From Porodaedalea pini (Eukaryota > Basidiomycota > Agaricomycetes > Hymenochaetales > Hymenochaetaceae), in the NCBI GenBank assembly GCA_002794775.1, contig NBAY01000004.1, forward strand, positions 434,001-498,000: DNA of 64,000 bases, given 5' to 3'. Below the pieces are notes generated by a model. It did not search any database, was not told the origin of the DNA, and was given only the letters and a program-made list of their open reading frames with translations. Shown piece after piece: positions 23,088 to 31,843 of the stretch (position 1 is its first letter; the number at the start of each line of letters is the position of its first letter). The position numbers were made by a program, and so were the translations under genes.

Positions 23088-24859
23088 ATGTCTGAGCCAA
23101 TATCCGTTCTTTCCCTTAATATTCGCAATTCTTCACCTTCATTTGCTTTCATATTTCATTCATTTTCATCCACCCACCGGGCCCCAGATATTGTCTGTCT
23201 TCAAGAGATTCCTGTTATTCAAAGGGTTCTTCCCTCCAAATCCGATCCTTCTGGTGCTCGAGCGTTTGACTCTCGTAATTATGCACCCTATACCGCATTT
23301 CTCCCCCAGCAACGGGCAAACCCCAGTGCTGCACTTATGTTCATTCTCGCCTAGTTCACCGGGTTTCCTTATATCAGACCTCGATTCCTTCACCCAACAT
23401 TTCAGTTATCTCGATTTCCCAAGACCTCCCCACTCCTTTGCTCTTGTGGAACGTTTACAACTCCCCTTCTCAGCGCGAATTTGAATCCAATCTACCCCTC
23501 TTAAATTCGATTTCCAACATTTTCGTCGGCAATTTTAACCGCCACTCTTCTTTATGGTCGCTCCCCGCACAAGCTCATGATTTCTCCCACTCCCGGGTCC
23601 TCACCGACTGGATCAGTGAGGCTGGCCTTACTGTTTGCAACCCACCAGATCAACCGACTTATTATAACCGATCTACCAATCATTATTCCATCATAGACCT
23701 TGTCCTTTCGTCAGATGATTTTTCTTCTCCAATCTCCAAGTCTATCGTTATTTCTGATCCTTCTTTTACTACTTCATCAGACCATTATCCACTTTCGTTT
23801 TCTTTTAAACTCAACTTCCTCACCACTCCTCCTCAACCTCCTCTTCGGTCTATCCACTCTCATGATTTACCAACCTTCATTGCCGAGTTCTGTGACTCTA
23901 AACTTTTTTCCTTTGATCTTCAAAACATTCATTCAACGAAGTCGCTGGACGATTTACTTTTTTCCTTTCAGGATTCCTTTTCTTCTTTTGCTAAGGTATT
24001 CCTCCACAAGTGCAAACCCTGCACGTACTTCGGCCCCAATGCTTGGTGGTCTGAAGCTTGTTCTAAACTCTATCGGGAACACTGTCGAAACCCGTCTGCG
24101 GAAACTAAACGTCGGCTGGACGTAGAATTGTCCAGGGCCAAATCCACGTTTTACGGAGCTCGCCTTCAAAGCTCCGATCAGCACTCCATCTGGCATCGAC
24201 AGTTCACAGGCATCGCGCGTCACCACGCCCCTATCAGTGCACTCAGGATGCTTAACGGATCCTTCTCGATAACCGAGGATGACAAAGCCTCCCTGTTTTG
24301 CAGTACATTCTTTCCGCCCCTTCAGTCTCAGCCAGAACCGGTTCACCTACCGGTGCTAGCAGACAGCCCGATTGTGTCAATGAACGACGTGCTCAATGCT
24401 CTTAGTGGAATCGATAAAGAGACGAGCCCTGGGAATAACCACATCTCGTATCAACATCTCACGTTGCTGGTGGAACACCAGGGACAATTTTTTGCAGACC
24501 TTTTTTCTAAATGCCTCGAATTAGGCCATTTTCCCCTTTCTTTTAAAACATCTCTCGTTACTTTCATCTCTAAGCCCAAACGTTCCGACTTTTCAGTGCC
24601 TAGGGCTTTCTGACCCATCACTTTGGTGGACACAATCGGAAAGCTTTTCGAACGTGTTCTTTTCAATTTTCTCCAACCCTTCTTTGAAAAGAATAACCTC
24701 CTTCCCAACTCCCAACATGGGTGTCGGAAACATCGTTCATCCCTTACCGCTTGCTATGAACTATTATCCTTTATTCTTTCCAATCCTTTCATTACGCCTG
24801 GTGAGCGCGTCGACAATATAACTCATCGACAACACCGTTACTACATTACATCAATTCTG
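23088..24859 (+). pseudogene. LINE ORF2, 5' part: endonuclease and start of reverse transcriptase
   Basis: It starts MSEPISVLSLNIRNSSP, with the Asn of the endonuclease opening and DIVCLQEIPV carrying its Glu. A frameshift near 23352 is followed by the rest of the endonuclease: VGNFNRHSSLW, HYSIIDLVLSS and SDHYPLSF. The catalytic motif normally reads GDFN, so the Asp is replaced by Asn here. The RT fingers region follows (SFKTSLVTFISKPKRSD). A TGA at 24611-24613 sits where an Arg codon would be expected (PRAF, stop, PITLVDTIGK). The part ends at the LTR-element target site. Confidence 0.82.
24855..24859. repeat. Left target-site duplication of the LTR element (TTCTG)
   Basis: TTCTG directly precedes the 5' LTR and recurs directly after the 3' LTR at 31839-31843. 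A 5-bp duplication is typical of Ty3-type integration. Confidence 0.9.
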
Positions 24860-25304
24860 TGTCATGGACGCTTTTTTAAATTATCTTATCTTATCATTTT
24901 CTCTTATCTTATCTTATCATATCTTATCCATCCATCACTAATCACGCTTATTCCTGCTTATTCATTATTCATTACGCTCCTTCTCGCACTATCCTTACTC
25001 GCTGACCGATCCTATGATTCCATTATTCCATGAAGTTCCACGACGTTCTATCATCTATCCTTATGTAGTAGTTAATTCCCTGGTCCGAGCGCAGCCGCTG
25101 AAGGGTATATAAGTAGATAGTCCTCCTGTACTTATCCCCTAGTTTCGACCTGGTCAATTCTACCTGGCTACGTCCAGAAGCTGCTCCTTATCTCCGCGCT
25201 GTGTCAGTTCCCCTGCCTCACCGCTCTCTCTCGTCTCCCTCCTCCTCTGACTGAGTTCCGCGTGACCCGGCTACCATTTGTGTACCCGTAGTCCGTCGCT
25301 GACA
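24860..25304 (+). repeat. 5' LTR
   Basis: Begins TGTCATGG and ends GCTGACA, with TGTCA/TGACA terminal inverted repeats. Near its start it has a run of CTTAT-type pentamers. A TATATAA box lies at 25106-25112, with the predicted transcription start about 35 bases later. Confidence 0.95.
25106..25151 (+). promoter_or_regulatory. LTR core promoter and predicted RNA start
   Basis: TATATAA is at 25106-25112. The 11-mer AGTTTCGACCT at 25141-25151 is the exact reverse complement of the sequence just after the LTR, so the RNA most likely begins at 25141, a normal distance from a TATA box. The same box and 11-mer occur in the 3' LTR. Confidence 0.65.
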
Positions 25305-25306
25305 CA

Positions 25307-25317
25307 AGGTCGAAACT
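25307..25317 (+). other. Self-complementary primer-binding site
   Basis: AGGTCGAAACT lies two bases after the 5' LTR and is complementary over 11 bases to 25141-25151. In Tf1-like elements the RNA 5' end folds back onto such a site and, after cleavage, serves as the minus-strand primer instead of a tRNA. That role is inferred from the match and its position. Confidence 0.7.
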
Positions 25318-26159
25318 TACCCCTACCGCCTCGCGCATTCTCAGTCACCAACGCCAAGCTGGCTCTGAACGTTCGCATCTCCTACCGACAGCAATCTCTT
25401 TACCGCGCTACCATCTATACCTTCACCTGTACCCCGCAAATCACTCTCACCATCGAACTCTTCCTACTATCTATCATCATCACTCTCAACCCTCATCTCG
25501 TCCAACAAACTCAAAACCGACCACTACCTGTCCGTAACCCCGAACTCTAGACCAACATTCTCATCCGACGCGTCCGACGACTTGGACTGCGACCCCGACT
25601 ACGATCACTTCGACCCACACCTATTCTTAGATCGATCTCACGTGCATCGATCAGGCCGATACGTCGTTAATTCCTTACCTTCATTATTAAACTCACTCGT
25701 TTCACAACCCGCCGTCCTCTTTCTATTCGATCAACTAGCGCTCGTTTGAGAGGGGGTAACGTTGAGTCCGACCCACTCGAGAGTAGCTACCAGGCCTTGG
25801 GGGTGATCTTCGGAAAGGTCCCTTGGCGCCCGTTGGAGTCTTCACAGAGGAAGATCCGGGTTTGATCAGCAAGTGAAAGTCGACCACCACATCCGGAATT
25901 TTGTTACAGCGCTCAATCAGACCCGCAGGCGTCCGCACCACCTGTCGGCTGGCAGTGTTGTCTCTGATTTGAGCTGGCTCCACACCCGTACAGTCGACCG
26001 TCTGGATCAGCGGCACAGCGTTGGAATACACCACCAGAAGACACTGCCGACGCTGTCCTCGCACAACTACCACCACTGACCGACGACGACCTAGTACGCC
26101 TAGACGACGAGCTAGGAGCCCACCAACCACCCCACCCATCACCAACACCACCGCCTATC
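25318..26159 (+). other. Leader of the LTR element
   Basis: Some 840 bases between the primer-binding site and the gag ATG. Most shows no coding sense. From about 25972 the gag frame is already open without an ATG, and reads protein-like just before the ATG (DDDLVRLDDELGAHQPP). Gag may therefore begin earlier through splicing or a non-ATG start. Confidence 0.5.
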
Positions 26160-27245
26160 ATGGCAGAACCCCAAGCCCCAGCTGCGCCAGCAACCACAAC
26201 TCCGACGATCTCAAACGACATGATGCAGGAGATCATCAACGCGCTACACGGCCTGGGATTACTCGCAACCCCCACGCCAGCAGCTACAGCCGCACCTGTC
26301 CCTCCACCAACAAACCGCAGTGGAGGAAGACATATCGCCAAACCCGAGACGTTCAACGGGCGAGACTACAAGAAGTTCGAACGTGCCATCACCCTTTACG
26401 TTGAAGCTAACGCAGAGGACTTCATGAACGACAAGGACTACTTCCTTTTCGTGTTGTCGTTCATGACGGAAGGCTCAGCCGCACTCTGGGCACAGAACTT
26501 CCTGGAAAGCATCAAGATGGACGGCTATCTGATCTTTTCGCTCGTCAGTCGCCAGAAGTTTAACGAACAGCTGGAAAAAGCGTTCGGAGATCCGAACGAA
26601 CGCATGAACGCCATGCAAAAATTGGATAGCTGGAAGCACACCCGAGACATCACAGCCGACCAATTCTTCCAGCAGTTCGACATCTATCGCCGTGCGGCAG
26701 GATACAACGATGACACAAAGAATGACGACACCCTCATCCACAAACTGACGAAAGCCTTGGATAGAGAAATCGTATACCGAATCGAAATGAGTGACACGGT
26801 CCCAACCACGTACAAAGGCTGGCAAGAAAAAGCCATTCGATTCGACAACGCTAGACGTCAGATGAAGGCCATCGAACAAATGCGCGCTGCCCCGTCCAGA
26901 CCTCAGGTGCTCCCACCAAAACCTACCCAAACATTCACACCAAGAATCCCCGAAAGGCGCGACGCCACTGGAGTCACATACGGAGGCATGGGGAAGCCGA
27001 TGGACGTCTCACTCGAAGAGCTGAGGAAAGCAGGACTCTGCTACTACTGTAAGGAATCAGGGCATCTGCAGAGGAATTGCCCAAATCGGAGGAAAACGAT
27101 AAGGGCTGTGTTGATGGGGATGGAACCCCGAGAGAGAAAAGTCTGGGCAGACGAGACCGCGACGCTCAAGGAGTCAGACTTTGCGGAGGATGAAGAGGAG
27201 ACGCTCTTTGAGCGGGAGTTGGATTTTGCGGAACCCCAGCAGTGA
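26160..27245 (+). CDS. Gag polyprotein of the LTR element
   Basis: Structural protein that forms the virus-like particle and binds genomic RNA. It is 361 residues from the ATG at 26160. A Pro/Ala-rich opening leads to the retrotransposon gag domain (KPETFNGRDYKKFERAITLY, then MTEGSAALWAQNFLE and LDSWKHTRDITADQFFQQFD). A CCHC knuckle, CYYCKESGHLQRNC, lies at about residues 294-307. The TGA at 27243-27245 overlaps the open pol frame, which is in -1 relative to gag. Confidence 0.92.
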   Translation: MAEPQAPAAPATTTPTISNDMMQEIINALHGLGLLATPTPAATAAPVPPPTNRSGGRHIAKPETFNGRDYKKFERAITLYVEANAEDFMNDKDYFLFVLSFMTEGSAALWAQNFLESIKMDGYLIFSLVSRQKFNEQLEKAFGDPNERMNAMQKLDSWKHTRDITADQFFQQFDIYRRAAGYNDDTKNDDTLIHKLTKALDREIVYRIEMSDTVPTTYKGWQEKAIRFDNARRQMKAIEQMRAAPSRPQVLPPKPTQTFTPRIPERRDATGVTYGGMGKPMDVSLEELRKAGLCYYCKESGHLQRNCPNRRKTIRAVLMGMEPRERKVWADETATLKESDFAEDEEETLFERELDFAEPQQ

Positions 27246-30200
27246 ACACGGCACTGACTGGGATAGGTTCAGTTTCGGTTTTTCAAACGGCCATTTTTGA
27301 TAATTCTATGGACTCTGTAGATAATTTAGATAAAATACAAAAAAATGTAAAAAGCAATGTCACTCGCAAAAATATTCCTTCTGTCCCTGTACCAGTAGCT
27401 TGTAGTATAGATATGCCTATATGTAACAACACGTCTGCCGCATCACCTCGTCTTACTTCCGTATCAAAAAATCATGTAACACACTGTTCCGAATCTTTTA
27501 ATTCTATTTCTTCCTTGGCCGGAACTGAACCGAAATCCGTGAAAAATGAAAACTCGTCGAAACAAGCTGAGAGGAAGTCCTGGAGAGATCGCCCTGTCCC
27601 CTTTACGGCCCCATGGGTAGTACGGCGTCTCAAAGAGGACAAACTCGAAAGTGCTTTAACGACTCTCCGAGTGTGGATGAAACAGCAGAGGCATGCTGAA
27701 GCGAATGAAGAGACGGTGCGTCAAATCATTGCGCTAGAAGAACCAGATGCCGTGGCAGCTGTTAGGGACCTGAGGGGTCCGAAACGGTTCGTAAGAGGGT
27801 CTCGGGGGCAACAGCTCATGGTACCGATTCTCCTTCAAACGACCGACACCGGTAACCAGTTCAAGGTAGACGCCCTACTGGACAGTGGCTGCACTGGCTC
27901 ATGTATCAACCGATCCTTCGTCGAAAAGCATCAGATCCGGACAAAAAAGACACCCATCCCAATCCGAGTCTATAATGCTGACGGCACGCTCAACAAGGAC
28001 GGCTCGATCACAGAGTTTGTGGAAATGCGCATGACGATTAAAGATCATTCGGAGCGCATCCACTTCGCGGTCACAGATCTAGGGAAAACAGATGTGTTCA
28101 TCGGACATGAATGGTTAAAGCTGCACAATCCCAACATCGACTGGCAAAAATCAACGATCGAATTTGATCGATGCCCCGATGTATGCGGCTATATCCGTAG
28201 TCTAGAGGACATTGATGCAGACCCCGACGAAAACCTTGATTTGGTGGAACTTGAAGACGGCGATCAGCTCTTCCTCTTCGATTGGGACAGGTACATTAAG
28301 TCCGATCCAAGAAAAGCGCTGAAGGTCAGACAACAGGTGCTCGAGGAAGTCCCGAACTATGTCAAAGAGTTCGCGGACGTCTTCAGTGAACAGGAATTTG
28401 ATCAGTTACCAGAGAGACGCCCTTGGGATCATGCTATTGAACTCAAGCCGGGTTCAAAGCTCTCTGACTGTAAAATCTACCCGCTCAGCCCATCCGAACA
28501 GGTGGCACTGGACGAATTCCTCACCGAAAACTTGAGAACTGGCCGTATTCGTAACTCTCAATCTGAGATGGCATCCCCCTTCTTCTTCATAAAAAAGAAG
28601 GATGGCAAGCTTCGCCCCGTACAGGACTATCGCCGGCTCAACGAGATGACGGTTAAAAACAAATACCCGTTACCTCTAATCCAAGAGCTCATTGACAAAA
28701 CGAAACAGGCGAAATTCTTCACGAAGCTTGACATACGTTGGGGTTACAATAACATTCGGATTCGAGAGGGCGACGAGCATAAAGCCGCCTTCAGGACAAA
28801 CCGCGGTCTATTCGAACCAACGGTCATGTTTTTCGGTCTCACAAACTCACCAGCAACCTTCCAAGGATTCATGAACGAAATCTTCCGAGAACTCGTCAAT
28901 GATGGACACGTCATAGTCTACATGGACGACATCCTGATCTTCGCACGAACTCGCGAACATCATGACAAACTCGTCCGACAAGTCCTGGAAGTGTTGCGAG
29001 CAAACAAGTTGTTCTTAAAGCCAGAAAAGTGCAGCTTCGCTCAAGAGACCGTAAACTATCTTGGGCATATCCTCGGCAACGGACAGATTCGCATGGATCC
29101 AGCCAAAGTGGCGGGTGTAAAAGATTGGCCAGTGCCCAAGAACAAGAAAGAACTACAGTCCTTCCTTGGGTTCTGCAACTATTACCGCCGCTTCATCCTA
29201 GCATTCAGTCACTATGCGAAGCCCTTGACAGTGTTGACCGGAGATGTAGAGTGGAAGTGGGAGGTGGAGCAACAGGAGGCCTTTGAACGTCTGAAACAGA
29301 AGCTCTGTGAAGAACCTGTACTCACAGTGCCTACTGATGACGGTCAATTTCGGGTGGAGGCTGATTCGTCGCATTTCGCTAACGGCGCCATTCTGTCCCA
29401 ATTCGTTGACGGAAAGTGGCATCCAATCGCATACCGATCGCAAGCGCTTAGCCAAGCAGAGCGCAATTATGAAATCTATGACAAAGAGATGTTCGCGATC
29501 ATGTGCGCACTGGATGACTGGCGACAATATCTTCTAGGGGCAACGCAAACCTTCGAAATCTGGTCGGATCACCTCAACCTCCAGTATTTCCGAAAACCCC
29601 AGAAGATTAACCACCGACAAGCGAGATGGCTACAGGAGTTAGCGGACTACGACTTCAAACTGTTCCATAAACCAGGTGCCCTGATGACTAAGGCTGACCT
29701 CCTCTCGAGACGAGCGGATCATGAGAGGGGGGAGAACGACAATATCGACATTGTTTTGCTCAAGCCGGACTTATTTGTAAACGAAACACTGCTAGAAGCG
29801 CTAGACGCAGACTTCGTTAAACGAATTAAAAGGGTACGAAACAACAGGGACAGAGCAGTTGTGAAGGCGTTAGAGCGGAAGGAACGAGAGTGGGAGGAAG
29901 AAGAAGGGTTGTTGATGTGGAAGGGCAGGATCTACGTGCCGAAAGACCATAAACTCCGAGAAGACATCATTCGAAACCATCACGACAGCACGCTCGCAGG
30001 ACACCCAGGACGCTACAAGACCCATGAGTTGATCACACGCAACTACTGGTGGCCGGGAATCCAACGAGATGTTCGAATGTATGTCGAGGGATGTGATGCG
30101 TGCCAACGTACGAAGGCACACAGAGCAAAACCGCACAATCCTCTGAACCCAAACGAGATCCCGAAAGGTCCTTGGGAAATCGTCACAGCAGACCTGATTG

Positions 30201-31381
30201 GCGAACTACCCGAGTCCAATGGACATAACGCAATCTGTGTCTTCGTTGACAGGTTCAGTAAACAGGTGCATGCGATCCCTACCTCAGTGAGCATAACGTC
30301 GGAAGGAATGGCGAGGCTCTACCGGGATCATGTCTTCAGGCTACACGGCATACCGCGCAAGTTTATTCATGACAGAGGATCACAGTTCGAGTCCAAATTC
30401 ATGAACGAACTATACCGGTTACTGGGCATTGAGGGAAACCCGTCAACGGCATATCACCCACAGACAGATGGTCAGACAGAACGGATAAACCAAGAGATTG
30501 AACAGTACCTTCGTCTCTTTGTTAACCACCATCAGTCGGACTGGGCGGAATGGCTTGCACTAGCGGAATTCGCGTACAACGACAAAGAACAAACGTCGAC
30601 AGGAGCGTCACCCTTTTTCATCAACCATGGGAGACACCCATATAAGGGCACGAATCCTAGACGCGAATCGACCAATGAGTCCGCTAAGCAGTTTGCCGAC
30701 CGGATGGCCAAGATCAGGGAGGAAACCGAATCGGCATTAAAGCATGCGGCCGAAACCATGAAGCGCTTCTATGACAGGACGAAGGGAGAATCCATCGAGT
30801 ATAAACCTGGGGAAAAGGTCATGCTCGAAGGAACTCACTTAAAGACAGATCGTCCTATGAAGAAGCTGGGAGATAAACGTTATGGGCCTTTCATTGTCGA
30901 AAAGAAAATCGGCACGTCAGCATATAGACTTAAACTTCCACGTACATGGAAAAAAGTCTATCCGGTTTTCAATGAAGTACTCCTCTCCCCATACCACGAG
31001 CCGCAGTATACGTCGCAAAAGCAGAATCTTCCACCCCCGCCCGAAATCATTGACGATGTGCCGGAATATGAGGTCGAAAAGGTTGTCGACTCCAAACTTG
31101 TGCGAGGGAAGCTCAAATACCTCGTACATTGGAAAGGGTATCCGAACGAAGAACGCACCTGGGAGCCAATTGAGAATTTGACGAACTCTCAAGAGGCCAT
31201 TGACGAATTTCATAAATCAACTCCCAGTGCTCCTCGCGCTCTCAACACCCTAGAGATGTCGCAGCTGAAGTTCCGACCCGTGTTTGAAATGACGGAGCCT
31301 GAGAGACAGAAAGGAGTGGCACACTGGTGGGCCGGTAAGTTCCAGGGTAGGGAACAAGGGCGATCGGGACGCTCGCCTTGA
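27212..31381 (+). CDS. Pol polyprotein (protease, RT, RNase H, integrase, chromodomain)
   Basis: The frame is open from 27212 and overlaps the end of gag by about 34 bases in the -1 frame; there is no ATG at the junction, so expression probably needs recoding. Domains in order: aspartic protease with DALLDSGCTGSCIN (about 27870); reverse transcriptase with KLDIRWGYNNIRI and VIVYMDDILIF (28911-28943); RNase H with FRVEADSSHFANGAI and YDKEMFAIMCALDDWR; integrase with an HHCC zinc domain (HHDSTLAGHPGRYKTHE, then CDACQRTKAH) and catalytic residues in TADLIGELP, FIHDRGSQFES and YHPQTDGQTERINQEIEQYL; and a C-terminal chromodomain (YEVEKVVDSK, LKYLVHWKGYPNEERTWEP). The chromodomain places it in the chromoviruses, where it guides integration to marked chromatin (family knowledge). 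Confidence 0.95.
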   Translation, partial: AGVGFCGTPAVNTALTGIGSVSVFQTAIFDNSMDSVDNLDKIQKNVKSNVTRKNIPSVPVPVACSIDMPICNNTSAASPRLTSVSKNHVTHCSESFNSISSLAGTEPKSVKNENSSKQAERKSWRDRPVPFTAPWVVRRLKEDKLESALTTLRVWMKQQRHAEANEETVRQIIALEEPDAVAAVRDLRGPKRFVRGSRGQQLMVPILLQTTDTGNQFKVDALLDSGCTGSCINRSFVEKHQIRTKKTPIPIRVYNADGTLNKDGSITEFVEMRMTIKDHSERIHFAVTDLGKTDVFIGHEWLKLHNPNIDWQKSTIEFDRCPDVCGYIRSLEDIDADPDENLDLVELEDGDQLFLFDWDRYIKSDPRKALKVRQQVLEEVPNYVKEFADVFSEQEFDQLPERRPWDHAIELKPGSKLSDCKIYPLSPSEQVALDEFLTENLRTGRIRNSQSEMASPFFFIKKKDGKLRPVQDYRRLNEMTVKNKYPLPLIQELIDKTKQAKFFTKLDIRWGYNNIRIREGDEHKAAFRTNRGLFEPTVMFFGLTNSPATFQGFMNEIFRELVNDGHVIVYMDDILIFARTREHHDKLVRQVLEVLRANKLFLKPEKCSFAQETVNYLGHILGNGQIRMDPAKVAGVKDWPVPKNKKELQSFLGFCNYYRRFILAFSHYAKPLTVLTGDVEWKWEVEQQEAFERLKQKLCEEPVLTVPTDDGQFRVEADSSHFANGAILSQFVDGKWHPIAYRSQALSQAERNYEIYDKEMFAIMCALDDWRQYLLGATQTFEIWSDHLNLQYFRKPQKINHRQARWLQELADYDFKLFHKPGALMTKADLLSRRADHERGENDNIDIVLLKPDLFVNETLLEALDADFVKRIKRVRNNRDRAVVKALERKEREWEEEEGLLMWKGRIYVPKDHKLREDIIRNHHDSTLAGHPGRYKTHELITRNYWWPGIQRDVRMYVEGCDACQRTKAHRAKPHNPLNPNEIPKGPWEIVTADLIGELPESNGHNAICVFVDRFSKQVHAIPTSVSITSEGMARLYRDHVFRLHGIPRKFIHDRGSQFESKFMNELYRLLGIEGNPSTAYHPQTDGQTERINQEIEQYLRLFVNHHQSDWAEWLALAEFAYNDKEQTSTGASPFFINHGRHPYKGTNPRRESTNESAKQFADRMAKIREETESALKHAAETMKRFYDRTKGESIEYKPGEKVMLEGTHLKTDRPMKKLGDKRYGPFIVEKKIGTSAYRLKLPRTWKKVYPVFNEVLLSPYHEPQYTSQKQNLPPPPEIIDDVPEYEVEKVVDSKLVRGKLKYLVHWKGYPNEERTWEPIENLTNSQEAIDEFHKSTPSAPRALNTLEMSQLKFRPVFEMTEPERQKGVAHWWAGKFQGREQGRSGRSP

Positions 31382-31390
31382 AGGGGAGGG
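31380..31390 (+). other. Polypurine tract
   Basis: GAAGGGGAGGG at the end of pol, three bases before the 3' LTR, in the usual position of the plus-strand primer. Confidence 0.7.
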
Positions 31391-31393
31391 TCA

Positions 31394-31838
31394 TGTCATG
31401 GACGCTTTTTTAAATTATCTTATCTTATCATTTTCTCTTATCTTATCTTATCATATCTTATCCATCCATCACTAATCACGCTTATTCCTGCTTATTCATT
31501 ATTCATTACGCTCCTTCTCGCACTATCCTTACTCGCTGACCGATCCTATGATTCCATTATTCCATGAAGTTCCACGACGTTCTATCATCTATCCTTATGT
31601 AGTAGTTAATTCCCTGGTCCGAGCGCAGCCGCTGAAGGGTATATAAGTAGATAGTCCTCCTGTACTTATCCCCTAGTTTCGACCTGGTCAATTCTACCTG
31701 GCTACGTCCAGAAGCTGCTCCTTATCTCCGCGCTGTGTCAGTTCCCCTGCCTCACCGCTCTCTCTCGTCTCCCTCCTCCTCTGACTGAGTTCCGCGTGAC
31801 CCGGCTACCATTTGTGTACCCGTAGTCCGTCGCTGACA
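31394..31838 (+). repeat. 3' LTR
   Basis: 445 bases that read the same as the 5' LTR at every position compared. It ends GCTGACA directly before the TTCTG duplication. Confidence 0.95.
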
Positions 31839-31843
31839 TTCTG
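31839..31843. repeat. Right target-site duplication of the LTR element (TTCTG)
   Basis: Copy of the TTCTG at 24855-24859. It resumes the LINE reverse-transcriptase frame. Confidence 0.9.

Larger units (their letters stand above)
24860..31838 (+). mobile_element. Complete Ty3/Gypsy chromovirus LTR retrotransposon
   Basis: A 6979-bp element with two 445-bp LTRs that I read as identical, a 5-bp target duplication, gag, and pol in the order protease, RT, RNase H, integrase, chromodomain. Both main frames are open. The primer-binding site matches the element's own predicted RNA 5' end, the self-priming scheme of Tf1/sushi chromoviruses. Identical LTRs and intact frames point to recent insertion, after the host LINE copy was already in place. 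Confidence 0.95.

Noticed and set aside
24860..25304. LTR as part of the LINE
   Set aside because: The TTCTG duplication, TG...CA ends and restored LINE frame show it belongs to the inserted Ty3-type element.
25735..26356. Minus-strand frames in the LTR-element leader and gag 5' end
   Set aside because: They lack domains and run antisense to the gag leader and gag; judged non-coding.
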